Shown: positions 48,252 through 61,652 of the stretch, one piece after another
Numbering within the stretch: the first letter of the stretch is position 1
Layout of the letters: each line of letters begins with the position of its first letter
Assembly (NCBI GenBank): GCA_034440575.1
Contig: JAOTOL010001499.1
Coordinates: 388,501 to 452,500, forward strand
Direction: 5' to 3'
DNA length: 64,000 nt
Source of the DNA: Imbricaverruca yamaguchii
Taxonomy: Eukaryota; Arthropoda; Thecostraca; Neoverrucidae
Translations under genes and position numbers: made by a program
Notes under the pieces: model-generated
The model's database searches: none
What the model was told of the DNA's origin: nothing
The model's input: the letters and a program-made list of their open reading frames with translations, nothing else

Positions 48252-48826
48252 ACGCGCTGGTGGTATGAGGCGCGCCTCGTGGTCCTGCTGGTGGTGTGAG
48301 GCGCACCTGGTGGTCCTGCTGGTGGTGTGAGGTGCGCCTGGTGGTCCTGCTGGTGGTGTGAGGCGCGCCTCGGGGTCCTGCTGGTGGTGTGAGGCGCGCC
48401 TCGGGGTCCTGCTGGTGGTGTGAGGCGCGCCTCGGGGTCCTGCTGGTGGTGTGAGGCGCGCCTGGGGGTCCTACTGGTGGTGTGAGGCGCACCTGGTGGT
48501 CCTGCTGGTGGTGTGAGGCGCGCCTCGGGGTCCTGCTGGTGGTGTGAGCTGGTGGTGTGGGTCCTACTGGTGGTGTGAGGCGCACCTGGTGGTCCTACTG
48601 GTGGTGTGAGGCGCGTCTCGGGGTCCTACTGGTGGTGTGAGGCGCACCTGGTGGTCCTACTGGTGGTGTAAGGCGCACCTGGTGGTCCTACTGGTGGTGT
48701 GAGGCGCACCTGGTGGTCCTACTGGTGGTGTGAGGCGCACCTGGTGGTCCTACTGGTGGTGTGAGGCGCGTCTCGGGGTCCTACTGGCGATGTGATGCAC
48801 GCCTGGTTGTCTTGCTGGTGGTTTGT
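48252..48826. repeat. 31-bp minisatellite near the S5 exon's acceptor
   Basis: About 18 copies of TGGTGGTGTGAGGCGCGCCT plus CGGGGTCCTGC, variants CACCTGGTGGTCC. It begins about 45 bp from the S5 exon acceptor, covering the expected branch-point region. The exon itself is not part of the unit. Confidence 0.93.
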
Positions 48827-49591
48827 ATTCAATGCGCAGGTTTACCCTAGAGCCCATAGTCATGACACCACACGGCACCTTAAGCATATGCAGTACGGCA
48901 TCCTGAGTTATACTTAGGGGAGCATTTGAGCGTAAGACAATCATGGGCATCATCATGATCATCATGGGGCATCATGAATCAGCTGTCAACAACAACAACT
49001 ATACAAACGTTAATATTTGCAGTACGTAAAGAGGATTCATGTACAAACTATACCTATATCAAATGCACTTCGCGTAAGAAGCAAAAAGAAAAGAACGGTT
49101 CACACCGAAAAATCGCAAAGGTGGATATTTTTTATTCGTTTGACCTTCTAAGTCTGAACCTAAAAATATGAAGCTTAAATATACGGAAGCTCCTCGAAAG
49201 CATGATCTATCATATTAACTTAGTTGTTCTGGCTGCATTTGGTTCAGAGACCCAAGAGGCGGGGGGGGGAGGGGTAATCAAGAGAAATGCGATCGGCCAG
49301 TTACCCGGCCGGGTACTAACGCGAAGAATAATATCTTCTGTTTTCATGGGTTAATAAGTGGTTAATAGGTGTCCATTCGTGATTGACCAACTTAATACAA
49401 CTTGGTACACATCGTAATCATGGTACTTCAGTTATGTCGGTAGTGTCTCGATGTTGGTAATAGCTCAGGTTTGGAATTAAACCGCAAGTTGACGTCCAAA
49501 ATGAAGGTGGTGTTATGTGTATATGCGCGTAGCAAAGCCAGTTTACGAGGATTCAGGCAAAATAACGACCCATTAACCTGACACATTGAAA

Positions 49592-49920
49592 GCCGCCCCG
49601 GTAACTCAGTTGGCTAGAACGCTGGCCTGTACTGGTCTCCCATGTCCTGGCAACACAGGGTCCGAGTCGCTTCGAGCGCTCGCATTTAGCCCCCGACCGG
49701 GAGTGTCAGTTGGCAGCTGACCCGATAAGGCCGGGGACGAGCTACCGAGCGGCCGTGTTGGTGCATTGACGGCACGTTAAACTTTCGGTCTAAATTCTGC
49801 CGTTGAACTGGAGTTCATGGATCGGGTGCTGGGGGCAGGGTTCACGCAACAAGTTCTGCTTAGCAATAGAACCCTGGGTCCTAAAGCCACCCCAGCAACA
49901 ACTCTGATTACTTCTTTTTT
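49592..49920 (+). mobile_element. SINE C copy 1 (tRNA-derived)
   Basis: Starts GCCCCGGTAACTCAGTTGGC (tRNA-like with A box), B box GGGTCCGAGTCGC, body GTGTCAGTTGGCAGCTGACC, GCCGTGTTGGTGCATTGACG, then a 3' part GGGTTCACGCAAC..GTTCTGCTTAGC and CCACCCCAGCAAC. It ends in a T-rich run. The second copy, at 59,205-59,622, shares body and 3' part in reverse orientation. Confidence 0.85.
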
Positions 49921-50013
49921 TTAATTAAAAAACAGCTCTATGATATTGACTGTGAGAGCGAAGAAGCGTCTTCACGTTAGCACGAAGACTCGCCTACCAA
50001 CGAATGCAGACTA

Positions 50014-50367
<354 letters not shown>

Positions 50368-50544
50368 TCAGCGAGGTCAACGGGTCAGTCATCGGGGCAG
50401 ATCAGTGGTGACTGACTACCATACTGTTATGTGATACTACTGACTTAGTCTGTAGTAGTCTGTAATAGAGTACTTAGTCGTCCCAGTTGCCTTTCAAAAG
50501 CGCATGGTTCGCATTAGTGCGAATAAATGTGGAACTTCTCCGGG

Positions 50545-50716
50545 AATAAATGCATCAACTATTCCCACATCAACTTCTCCACATTAACTTACCCACATTA
50601 ACTTTCCCACATCAACTTCCCCACATTAACTTCCCCACATCAACTTCCCCACATTAACTTCCCCACATCAACTTCCCCACCTCAACGTCCATATACGAAC
50701 TTCCCCACATCAACAG
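50545..50716. repeat. 14-bp minisatellite (AACTTCCCCACATC)
   Basis: About 11 copies of AACTTCCCCACAT(C/TA), about 190 bp upstream of the S4 exon's acceptor in transcript terms. Confidence 0.88.
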
Positions 50717-50915
50717 TGACAAGCGTGTGACGTATCCTCCCCCACGTGGCCCGTTTCCCGGCGGCTGACTCTCCGGATGGGAAGCCGGGGCGTCAGCTGC
50801 GGCTGCCGATGACCTGACCCCTGACCTGTGGGCGTGGTCACCAGCCAGTGACGACACCCAGGTGTCCAGACCTCACCACCACTGCTGCTCAGACTCAGCC
50901 ACGGTGGGCGGCATC

Positions 50916-50917
<2 letters not shown>

Positions 50918-50959
<42 letters not shown>
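50918..50959. repeat. (TC)n microsatellite
   Basis: About 20 TC dinucleotides; read on the minus strand it yields the RERERE frames seen nearby, which are not genes. Confidence 0.95.
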
Positions 50960-50960
<1 letters not shown>

Positions 50961-51265
50961 GCAATGAGCCGCCCATCTATGCGGACCAACAGTTTTAAAC
51001 TGGGCAGAGCTGGCTGAAAGATGCCATTCAGCACCGACCGTGTGTGTTGATACACGACGCACAGCGGCACCAGGGAGGCCGCACAAATGTCGGCATCACA
51101 TGTTTTCAGGAGCAGAACAATGGTACCATTATAGAGCCGTTTGCATTTTCGTTGGACTCGTCTGGTCTACGCACACCTATGCAACGGAGACGACTAAATG
51201 AAATCCAAAAGGGGAATGCATTGCATGGACACGGTTTAACTAATATATAGATGTATGCAAGCATA

Positions 51266-51269
<4 letters not shown>

Positions 51270-51335
<66 letters not shown>
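51270..51335. repeat. (AT)n microsatellite
   Basis: About 33 AT dinucleotides, flanked by shorter AT/GTAT runs to 51,365. Confidence 0.97.
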
Positions 51336-51340
<5 letters not shown>

Positions 51341-52041
51341 GTATACATCTCCATATATATATATAATTAGAGGAATATTTGTGGATCAGTACGCAAGCTT
51401 AACTACACACTGCTTCGCAGTCATTTTCTCTTCCTTTTTAGGCTCTAAAGGTTCTTTTCACAGGTTCATAATGCAAAGTTATAGCAGACCAGAAATTAAT
51501 CAGTGTTGGCGCAAATGATGGACAATGAGTTGTCCTTCTCAGCGAATGATGTACATATTCTGACGCATAGTAACAAATCGCACATGTTCACAAATAGATT
51601 CCTGTCTCATCCAGGGCTGTCGAGTCAGGTTGGACTATAGTCAGCTGCTTGGGTGTCGCATAGCTACATGTGTAACCCGTGGGAGGATTGTGATTGGTAC
51701 CATTTGTTCACGTGTGCGCGCACAATATTGCTCCAGCCTGATCTCACCACCAATGCCACGCAAATATACATACATTCAACATATCGTGACAAACGACAAT
51801 CTGAAATCCTAATGTTATGACTATGTGGGTAGCGTTCACGAAACAACTGCATTGCCAGTATATATAGCCATATGACACGACGCACAATTCGCACCCCCGG
51901 CCGCGGACCAGCAGCGGCCCATCACAGCACATCAGTGTGCCACACGCGCTGACCTGGCGGCTGCTCATAGCGCCGCTCTGTTTTAGCCCACGGCGTGTTT
52001 CCGATTGGATCCTCACGCCAATCTCGAAGGAGGGAGGTCCT

Positions 52042-52765
52042 TTTACACGCCGCTTAATCTCCAAACTAAACGTTGCATCAATATCAAAGTGGTGTCGGCG
52101 GAAAAAGCTCGAAAAATAGGGTCCGAAAGAACCCCCAAAATTGTCTCCTCCAAGTAACATCACGAGGGAGTGCATGGGATCACGACCTACACGTTTTTTG
52201 CTCTGGGTATTTCATTCTCGAGGACATTTATAAAAACAATTTATTTAGAATCAGAAAATGAAGGTGAAATCGACCATCGCCCGAAAATATTTGCCCACCT
52301 AAAAATCCACATTTCATGTTTTCAAAATTTTGAAAATGTTGAGATTTTCATATTCTTGACTTTTTCGTAATGGGTAGAGTGGACCAAGAAACGTTGCTTC
52401 AAATCATCTTACCCCTACAAAAATTGCCCATTTTAGCTCAAATCTTCGAATTTAGCGTTAATTGGCGAATATGCAAAACCAATAAGCCATCAAAAACGAA
52501 AATGAAATATAAAATTCCGATAATGCGTTTTACTGCCTCACTAAAAAGAAGCAAACATTAACAGGTTGAATCAGATATCATACATGCAAAAGCGTGACGA
52601 CTGGCTGAACGTTTTTGGAGGCGACCACAATTGACCTTTGCTAACTCGTTGACCGTAGATGCCTTGACATATTTTTTCACACACGCGCCAAATTGATGTG
52701 GGAAAATGTACGCCACATTTCGGCGCGTCACCGCGCGCCGTTGTAATGACCCCCACCCCTACCCC
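52042..52765 (+). mobile_element. Copy of the CCCGTCTCGGGG-end repeat family
   Basis: Landmarks TCTCCAAACTAAACGTTGCA, GGTGTCGGCGGAAAAAGCTC, GTAATGGGTAGAGTGGACCA, GCGTGACGACTGGCTGAACG and a degraded right end CCCCGAGATGGGG at about 52,760-52,772. The 5' inverted repeat is missing. Confidence 0.75.
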
Positions 52766-53265
52766 GAGATGGGGCCGGCTAATATGGACCAACTCTATTG
52801 CGATGAGGCGTCGCCTGGGCAATGATATGCCGTGACCAGGAAATGTCGATATGTGGACGACGTGGGGATGCAATAACACTTAGCCGACCGTTGGCCATGC
52901 ACTTTACAGCACGGCGGTGGGCGAACACACAACTGCGGGACACGCCCGTCACTAGACAAACACCGACCAATAACACAAAAATACCGGCCACAGCACCGTG
53001 TAGGTGACGTCTGGTCGCACTGGAGGCTATCTAAATAACTAGAGCGACTGGTCCGCCGTCAATCCAAGGTGTTTGTATGCCAGGAAACGTTATCGGAAGT
53101 GAGACAGACTTGATGGAGTATGTTGGAGTACAATTGATGTGGGTGAAGCTATCGCTCGGCAATATGTGATCACAAATACGAATCTACTGATCCACCAAAG
53201 GTAGTTTTCCGGATAGGTATGCACCTGCATTAACCCGCGCCGTCTCTCCGGTCAGATCCTCACAT

Positions 53266-54042
53266 CCCGTCTCGGGGGGGGGGGGCGGACAGTAACCCAT
53301 TTAAAATCCAAACTAAGCGTCGAACGAAAACGAGAGAGGTGTCATCGAAAAGCGTTCGACGAGTAGGGTCCGGATCCGCCCCAAAACATTTTTTTTCCAA
53401 AAGTGGCGTCACCAGGGGACTAGATTTTCACGACTTTTCACGACTTACATTATGTTTTTGGCTCTGGGGAGTTCATTTTGGGGGATACATGAAAAACAAA
53501 ATTTATTTGGAATGAAAAAAGGACAGCGAAATCGACCAGGGCTTTATTCTTCTTTGCCCCCGGACAGTTTGTTTTATTTCGAAATTTTTAGTTTTCAAGT
53601 TCTTTAATTTTCCTGTTCTAATGGATAGAGCAGACCGAGAAACGTTGTTGGAAGTCAATTTGCCCTCATAAAAAAATGCTTACTTTAGCCAGAATCTTCT
53701 ATTTGAACTGCAATTTGGCAAATACGCAAAATCTATATGTAGTCAAAAACGGAAAAAAATTCCCTCGTACGTATTGTTGCATCCCTAAAGATAAGCATAT
53801 GCTGAAAGTTTCATTAAAATATCTGTATCCGTTAAAGTGTGACGACTGTGTGAACTTTTTTGGAGGTGACCTCACTTGACCTTGACTAACTAGTTGAGCC
53901 TACATAATCTGGCTTCAAAATTCTGAAACAGCATGCCAAATTGATGTGGGAAAATGGATGCCAAATTTGGGCGCGCTGCCGTCCGCCGTTCGTCCACTGT
54001 CCGCGAAAAACCTGAGGGGGGGTTGAAGACCCCCGAGACGGG
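53266..54042 (+). mobile_element. Best copy of the CCCGTCTCGGGG-end repeat family
   Basis: 777 bp with perfect 13-bp terminal inverted repeats: CCCGTCTCGGGGG at 53,266-53,278 and CCCCCGAGACGGG at 54,030-54,042. No transposase. A 67-codon frame (53,676-53,879) resembles one in the copy at 46,651-46,863, but conservation follows the DNA rather than codon positions. No clear target-site duplication could be fixed. Likely a non-autonomous DNA transposon. Confidence 0.82.
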
Positions 54043-55369
54043 ACGAGTTAACTGAGATAGCGAATATCTAAACTGGGAACAAATAGATTGGCCTAGCTAC
54101 ATGAAATGCAATGTTTTAAACACAACAGTTAGGAAATGTCTCATCTCGATGAAAATAAGCGATGGGAAGGAATGAAAAGTGAGCGTTTGCTCATATACAT
54201 ACATATAAAATTGCATATTTTGTGTTCTTCCAAGTTCCATCACTGTTCGGTTTGCTCCCTCATGCAGTAGGAAAATACCAGGTCACCGATTATGTTCATT
54301 TATTGCGCGAGGTTTCGACATAACATAACGCATTTTGCAAACCATAGAATAACAAGCATAGCCATATGCAAAAATGATTGCACACCTTTAGAATGTGTTC
54401 AATTAGGGCGAAACGCCACGCGATGAATGATAGTCATTATTTTGCAATACATAATATCACTGGATAAATGAGAGTCATCGATTCCGCGACGATTCGCCAT
54501 AACTTAATCGGTGATCTGATTTTCCTCCTGTATGAAGAAGCAAAACCAACGGTGAGGGAATTTAAAAGTACAGAAAACAAACAATAAATGCCAAATATGC
54601 GTCAGCATTGAAGAAACATGCTTCATTAATGGATTGCTTCCAAGCTACTTTGAATTTTATTCGAGTAGCGAGGACACATATTGTTCACTACGCATTGATT
54701 GTGAGACGTCACGGTACCTTTGCAGTTGATTAGTTTTTATGTCGGTGTGGTTTCGATTTTTCTGATCGATCTGCTGATACTTCCGGAGCGTTACCTCAGT
54801 ATCTCTACAAGTGAACACCATTGCTCGGATTGACTTAAAAGTGGTGTAATCAAAGCCTACGTAGATAGAGCTATCAGACATTACAGTAGTTGACGACTAG
54901 GTGCTGTAACTTTGTTGCTCGTCTTCTGAACTTTACTCCAGTGTGTTTTCAGTTTTTTCGTGACACATGCCGATTCAGCAGGCTAACACGTGCCATACAC
55001 ATGTTATGCCCCTACCATAGGTCACACTGGGAGGCCATACTTCACATTCAGCAGGTTCATACTCACCAGACTCACATACGTCAGCAAATCCAAACTCAGA
55101 TCAGAGTCAGGCGACTCATATTTTGTTCGTCCTGTCAGATCCTGAATACTTATTCTAACTCTTTAAAATTCCTTGTTCTAACTTCTTATATCTTCCCTGC
55201 AGCTTGCAATTTAATTGTCCTTTGTATTGTATGTGTCATCATGTCCATCCTTCCGTACAGTTTTTTTTTCGTGACATTTCGTCTTGCATTCACTACAAAT
55301 CTAGTTTAATGCTTATTCAACAAAAATTGATAAGTGGTGTTTGCTCGTTATCGCATTAAAATTATCGAA

Positions 55370-55910
55370 GTGCTTGTTTCATATACATAGATCAAGACTA
55401 CACCAAATCGCAGTACACCCGTTATAAGCCCTATGCTCGGGGATGGCCGCAGTAACTCTGCGAGCAGCCGTGACACCAAGTGCGGCACCGGACAGATCCA
55501 CGCGGGCCCCCGCGCCCGATGCGGCTCGATGTGGGAGGAACGCCGTGTGGCGGTCAGTCGCACACTGTGTAGGTGGAGCCGCGTCGTCCGTGTATAGCAG
55601 GCGTATCGCACAGCTACATCGGGCCACCGTATAATCATAGATCGCGTGCGTGCAGGAGCATTGAGGTCGATCAGGGCACGAAATACCTTGATGCAGCCAC
55701 GCTCCAATACGGGCGCGACGATTGATGGCCAAATCAGTGATTTCAGGTCAGGAGTGACGGGGAATCGGCGCCGTACTCCGCTCACCAGTCGTGCCGCGAC
55801 GTTCACGACCCTCTTAGTCAGATACATCTGCTGAGAGGTAGCTCCACCCGAGGTGGGCGAACAAAAGACGGCATGGGAAACATAACACGGCCCTTGGCGA
55901 TGGCGACAAG
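55370..55910 (-). mobile_element. Degraded non-LTR retrotransposon (C-terminal RT region)
   Basis: The minus-strand reading includes TKRVVNVAARLVSGVRRR, then TPDLKSLIW and KVFRALIDLNAPA. This resembles the segment downstream of the RT domain in CR1/Jockey-type LINEs, typically NAAARLV.G..R, TP.L..LHWLP and F.ALH..AP. The rest continues in shifted frames. No catalytic motif is present, so it is a fragment. Confidence 0.55.
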
Positions 55911-56149
55911 AGCTTCGGTGGTAATGTGGCGTCCAACTCGGCTCGTCGAAATGAGGACGCTGCAACACCGGCGCACAACCATGCAGACGTGCTGACTGGA
56001 GGCTGCGACTATCACGTGGTCACGTGAATCTAGAGTCTGTAAAGCTTCACACACAACTACATCGTACAGCGTGGGTGCATCCTGGGATCCAGGCGTGCGT
56101 GGGAAGGTGCTTGTTGTGCCAGATCAGTCTGCTGCACCAGGTCGGTATG

Positions 56150-56440
56150 TTATGCCAGGTCAGCCAGCTGTAGGAGGTCAGTCTGCTGTACCAGGTCAGT
56201 CTGCTGCACCAGGTCAGCCTGCTGTACCAGGTCAGCCTGCTGTACCAGGTCAGCCTGCTGCACCAGGTCAGCCTGCTACGCCAGGTCAGCCTGCCCCATC
56301 AGGTCAGCCTGCTGCACCAGGTCAGCCTGCGGTACCAGGTGAGCCTGCTACGCCAGGGCAGCCTGCTGCACCAGGTCAGCCTGCTGCACCAGGTCAGTCT
56401 GCTACGCCAGGTCAGCATGCGGTACCAGGTCACTTGGGCG
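56150..56440 (+). repeat. 18-bp minisatellite, in frame
   Basis: About 16 copies of CAGCCTGCTGCACCAGGT. As 18 is a multiple of three, one plus-strand frame (56,071-56,478) stays open as PGQPAA repeats. No signal peptide, collagen Gly-X-Y spacing or flanking conserved sequence supports a gene. Confidence 0.9.
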
Positions 56441-57795
56441 AACTCTCAGCCGGCCGGCCAGTGGCAGAGCTAAGCTGACGGAGCCGTCAGCTTAGGCTGA
56501 CGTCACCCACGCGAGTCTATTCACATTGACTCGCGTTTTCAGGAGACCTGCATGAAACATCCGGTTGTTGGCCGCCTTGTGCTTCAGTCAGCTCTTCCAG
56601 TTTCCAACATATCACGCATTTATTGTTTTGCCAGCTATGTGCTTGTATTGAGAACCATTCATCTGTCAGCGCGTAATGTGTTCTCTGAGAAAGTTCTCCG
56701 GACGGTTTCTCTGGAAAGATCATATCGCTTCACATCTTGAAGTAAAACCAAGCAACCCGAAAAAATAGGGTGGGTGACTAAGAAACTTTACGACTTCGTT
56801 AGCTCCTTGAGATTGGCTCATATTTTGACTGTTTCATTTGTTACTGATATGTACTGATCTGAAATGAAAAACATTGCGATTCCACCTCCCTTCGATCCAG
56901 ATGTCAGTATAACACTACAAATCACACGTTTTATTCCTGCAGGTCTGTCAATGCATAAGTTAATCTTGAATATGAAATATATTGTATGGAATCTAGAACG
57001 TGCTAATTGTAAAGGTGGAAGATGCCAGTTACAATAGTGGAAGCCGCCAGTTACAATTATGAAAACTGCCAGTTACAATGGCGCAATGCAGACCCGCCGT
57101 CCTGACAGCATCAGCCCAAGAGTCACTATTTACAGAATATTCCGCAACCACCTGCTCTCGTGAAAGGTGTATCTCCTATTCGAAACATGGCTGCCATCGT
57201 TGTTCCATTCGTCTCATTTTCCAACAGCTCATCCGGAAAGCAAATAATCCATAGATGCCGGCCGTACATAGAGCAATTTATCGACGCGAAATTGATATCG
57301 GGTTGATATAGCCTGAATTGCTGCAATGCCACGCCATTCCATTCATGCCACCATAAAATATCCATTCGCACGACTCGCCCTTTGTTCCTGCTCCCGACAC
57401 GAGGCCATTGGTGGGGGCGATATTGTACGGACAACCAGTTTATATCCTCAACTCACAACCAACTTGTGCGGCAGGCGCGCACAAGTCTTACCTGCCGTTG
57501 TTGCCGTTGCTTGTAGTGTCGGCAGATGGAGTTCAAAATTGTCTGTCGACACTTATCACCTTTTCGGCCCTCTATTGCAACTATACAATATAAAGTAAAA
57601 CGTACCGCCATCTTTAAACGGGCGCTATCGTAACGCGAAGTCCTAGACTATTCACGCAGCCAACGAAGGAGACTTCAATACAATTGTGACAAATTGAATG
57701 AGGGTTCGAACTTTCCGTTCTGCTTGTTAGCGGGTCAGTGCCTGTTCGAAGGAGCTCTAAAACACGAACAGAATTAATTGGCAAACCGAAACGCC

Positions 57796-57972
57796 AATAC
57801 TTCGAACCTCCAGGGCCGCAGAGGACTTCTGAGAAGTGCTCACAAGCGGTCAATGCTACGACGAACTTCCAAAGCCACAGAGGAATTCTGAGAAGTGTCA
57901 CAGGCAGACAATGCTACGAAGAACCTCCAAGGCCACAGAGGACTTGTGAGAGGTGCTACAGGGTGACAATGA
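57796..57972. repeat. About 59-bp tandem repeat, three copies
   Basis: Units contain CGAACCTCC(A)GGGCCGCAGA, GGACTTCTGAGAAGTG and CAATGCTACGA. It diverges between copies; no gene. Confidence 0.8.
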
Positions 57973-59204
57973 GCGAGCTTATACAGCATCAGTCTCAAAG
58001 AATATTCGCCAAATGTTCAAGGACTGACTTTTGAGGACGATACTTTTAAGGACTGACAAAAAGGACTCGCAGAAAGTTAAGTATCACTCAAAATAAGACC
58101 TTAGCTATGAGAGTAAAGAACACTAATTGCACAGAGTGGCTGAGGACTAAAATAACACAATTGTTCGCGAATTTCGTGACCCTACGTTAATCTGCTCTAG
58201 GCCATTTGGGACCAGCTATTCTATAATTTGCCATTCATCGTGCACTTTGGCGTCATTTGCATAACTAATGTGTACGATTCATGCGGAATGTAGCACAGCT
58301 ATGCATTACGATTATATCTGCTCTAGGCTATATAAGTTCGTGTTACAGGTGCTGCTTGAAAATATGCTCAGCATGAGTCTCCTTCATTTTTCGCACGCCA
58401 TTTTACCAGACACGTGTGACGTGGTACAATAACCTGTCAAGGTGCAGCATCTAAAGCTAGAGATGTGAAACTTAGGACTCTCAAAGCCGGATATTCGGAT
58501 ATGGTGCGCTAAAATTTGGAAGCCCAGGAGAGTCGATATAAGGTCAGATGAGGGCACAGAAGCATGCGCCTAGCTAGTCACGGATTTATTGTAGTGCTAA
58601 CGGCTACGCATCTGTACTATGACGGGGGATGATATTGACTTGCAGTAATGAAATATGATCTGTTCAAGGTATCTGGGATGCCATAAGTCATGTCAGTAGA
58701 CCATGTTCACACAAGGAAACTACTAATTGAATATTTAATTTGTCAGTTACCAATGGTGGCAGAATGAATTGTGCCGCATTATCGTATTTCACATACTATT
58801 CTGGATGACAAACGTGCATCAAATTCCACATACAGAACATCAACTCATCTGCCCACACACTCCCTTGCGTTACTCAGCGTAACCTCGTACCCAGAACTTC
58901 TAACTTGATATTCCGAGGCATGCAATAGCATGCAAAAAATAATTGTACGTACCGGTTCGTTTCCCTACAACGCTCTGTATAAACCGTCTCTGGTCATGCT
59001 TGTGGCCTCGCAGTATATCATATAAGGATCAAACACAAGAATGTCACATCTCCTTCCCTGCGGATGGTACCAGAGCTCAGATTCGGGCCGCGCTTAGTCC
59101 GTATCTCGTTCGCGTCGTAAGAACTTGCCAATTAACATTGGCAATCAATCGTGTCTCCATCATCTCGACCCATGCATTTTGTTAAAGACGTGTCTGCCCT
59201 AGTT

Positions 59205-59622
59205 GTTCACGGGGTGGCTTCATATACACGGGTTCTTTGCCAAGTAAAGGTTCTTGCGTGAACCCCAGCCCCATCACTCGATCTGTGAATTCCAGTTCAA
59301 CGGCAGAATGTTGACGGATAGTTTCATGTGCCGCCAATGCACCGACACGGCCGACCCGACCTTACCGGGCCAGTTGTCAGCTGACCCTCCCAGCCCGGGT
59401 CACATGCACCGACACGGCCGACCCGACCTTACCGGGCCAGTTGTCAGCTGACCCTCCCAGCCCGGGTCACATGCACCGACACGGCCGACCCGACCTTACC
59501 GGGCCAGTTGTCAGCTGACCCTCCCAGCCCGGGTCACATGCACCGACACGGCCGACCCGACCTTACCGGGCCAGTTGTCAGCTGACCCTCCCAGCCCGGG
59601 TCACATGCAGTGAGACGAGCCC
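59205..59622 (-). mobile_element. SINE C copy 2 with an internal minisatellite
   Basis: The right part in plus coordinates starts GGGGTGGCTTCATATACACG and continues GGTTCTTGCGTGAACCC, the reverse complement of the 3' part of SINE C. The body segment (GCACCGACACGGCCGACCCG, ACCTTACCGGGCCAGTTGTC, AGCTGACCCTCCCAGCCCGG, GTCACAT) then recurs four times in tandem, about 67 bp per unit, nearly identical. The tRNA-like end is not seen. Confidence 0.85.
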
Positions 59623-59782
59623 TGGCTTGTCAGGAGAGGCAGGTCAGCGCAGGCAGGTGCTCTGATCAACTGACCTATGGGGGCGGCAAATGTCGGCGGT
59701 CGGCCAGGTCTCGCCTCGTCCCGCAGCTACTGACCGGAGAGGTGACGCTGCCACATACGCGCTGTCACCCGACGTTAGCACC

Positions 59783-60207
59783 GCAATAATTGTCCAGCCG
59801 CCCTGCCGAGCCGGTAGCGCCGCAATAATTGTCCAGCCGCCCTGCCGAGCCGGTCGCGCCGCAATAATTGCCCAGCTGCTCTGGCGGGGCGGTCGCGCCG
59901 CAATAATTGCCCAGCTGCCCTGCCGAGACGGTAGCGCCGCAATAATTGCCCAGCTGCTCTGGCGGGGCGGTCGCGCCGCAATAATTGTCCAGCTGCCCTG
60001 CCGAGTCGGTCGCGCCGCAATAATTGCCCAGCTGCTCTGGCGGGGCGGTCGCGCCGCAATAATTGTCTGGCGGGGCGGTCGGCCGCAATAATTGTCCAGC
60101 TGCCCTGCCGAGTCGGTCGCGCCGCAATAATTGCCCAGCTGCTCTGGCGGGGCGGTCGCGCCGCAATAATTGCCCAGCTGCTCTGGCGGGGCGGTCGCGC
60201 CACAATG
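59783..60207. repeat. 39-bp minisatellite (CGCCGCAATAATTGCCCAGC...)
   Basis: About 11 copies of a 39-bp unit with CGCCGCAATAATTGCCCAGC and TGCTCTGGCGGGGCGGTCG. 39 is a multiple of three, so several frames stay open on both strands; they are not genes. Confidence 0.93.
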
Positions 60208-61652
60208 GGTCTGTTCCGGCGACTTCATCCGGAATAGGTCCAGCTTCCATTTCCTCTATCGGCCGCTCCCGCACCTCATCCGGAATTGGTTTACCTCCAT
60301 TAATCCTCCAGCGGATGAGGAAAATCTAATCCGACCGGTCGGAGATCGAGGAAGCGAAACCTTGGAATACGAACAAACGTGCCGCAACAGTGGCGTTCGT
60401 GATGAAATAGTTGTTTAACCTGAATTAGGCCAGGGGCAGTCATTAGGTTGTATAATTCACACTTGGTTTTTAGAGCTATTTTTCGTGAAACAAAATCCAA
60501 GAGACATGGGACATGTGATGGATATGAGCAGTCACCCATGTTTTATGTCACCAACTACACACCTTTGTCTCCAGTGCACATTTAGAGCATCCAATGTCCA
60601 AGTTGAAATTGTAGATGAGCGTTTTAAATAATATGGGCAAGTTGTAGATTCAAACATGCATGCCAATTTGCATGCCTTTGAGGAGGCATGTTTACTGGTA
60701 TGCATCCATGCTTTTTGTTTGCATCCATGTATGTATTAGTGGCTGATGGAGGGGCTTCGTGAACCCTCCACATGGGAAGGTGGTTTTCCTTTCACGCACG
60801 GGCTTTGGATGTTTATGAAAATTATTGTGTGTGTGTGGGGGGGGGGAGGGTATATGAAGGCAATGGCCAGGTCCAAATGGATTGGAGGGCACATTCCGAA
60901 TGATCCAATGTTAGCAGTAAAAAAATACTTGGTGAGGGCAAATTAACATTATTAAGTGGCAACATTAAGTGGCACTTGGCCACTCAAAAATGTACAAAGC
61001 AACACCCCTGCTCAAACGGGTAACCCGTCAAGTACACCGCACTACTCGAATGCCCCTCGCTAATCGGTCTTTCGTCCCAATGTGTTCCCCGCAGAGTAAA
61101 AGACGTGCATTCAGTATGCTCCAGGGCAGTCCCCTTCCCCCGGTTAATGAATATTATACTGAACGAGACCGTCGAGGGACTACCGCAACAGCGTCTTTCT
61201 GAGAAATGGCTCCCCTCCAGACAAGTACCTGACTCCCCAGCGTTTGTCTGGCTCCGCTCCTGAAATAAATGCTTTTGGAGCTGCTGAAGCAGCAGGAGCC
61301 TTCGTCATCCATTGTGCATCAGCTTCCCGGTCGTAATCTGAATCAGAAAACACAGCTTGCAGCGTGCTTTATTTATCCTCCAATGGCTGCTGAACAAGAG
61401 GATTAATTGGGCTATCACAACAAGTAAGTATATCAATCAATACAAAATATCGGCACTGTTACGTGCAACATCGGAGCAAGCGACCGATAATGCCACCGAT
61501 TTGCACATATGCGCCCAATAGCACTACAACTATATCACCGCCAACAGCCGATTGAAGGACAACACTCTACCGGTCGTTCCCGCGCCTCGACCTGGAAGAC
61601 CTCTTCTGGTCGAAGTTCACCTTATTCCGGATGAGGTCGCCGGAACAGACCC
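60207..61652. repeat. Dispersed 32-bp inverted repeat pair
   Basis: 60,207-60,238 (GGGTCTGTTCCGGCGACTTC...) is the reverse complement of 61,620-61,652 (...GTCGCCGGAACAGACCC), with one mismatch and one indel. The second arm is followed by AATAATTGCCCAGG, also found in the 39-bp array. Possibly the ends of an unknown element of about 1.4 kb. Confidence 0.6.

Noticed and set aside
56071..56478. PGQPAA-repeat protein gene
   Set aside because: Open only because the 18-bp unit is a multiple of three; no flanking exon signals or signal peptide.
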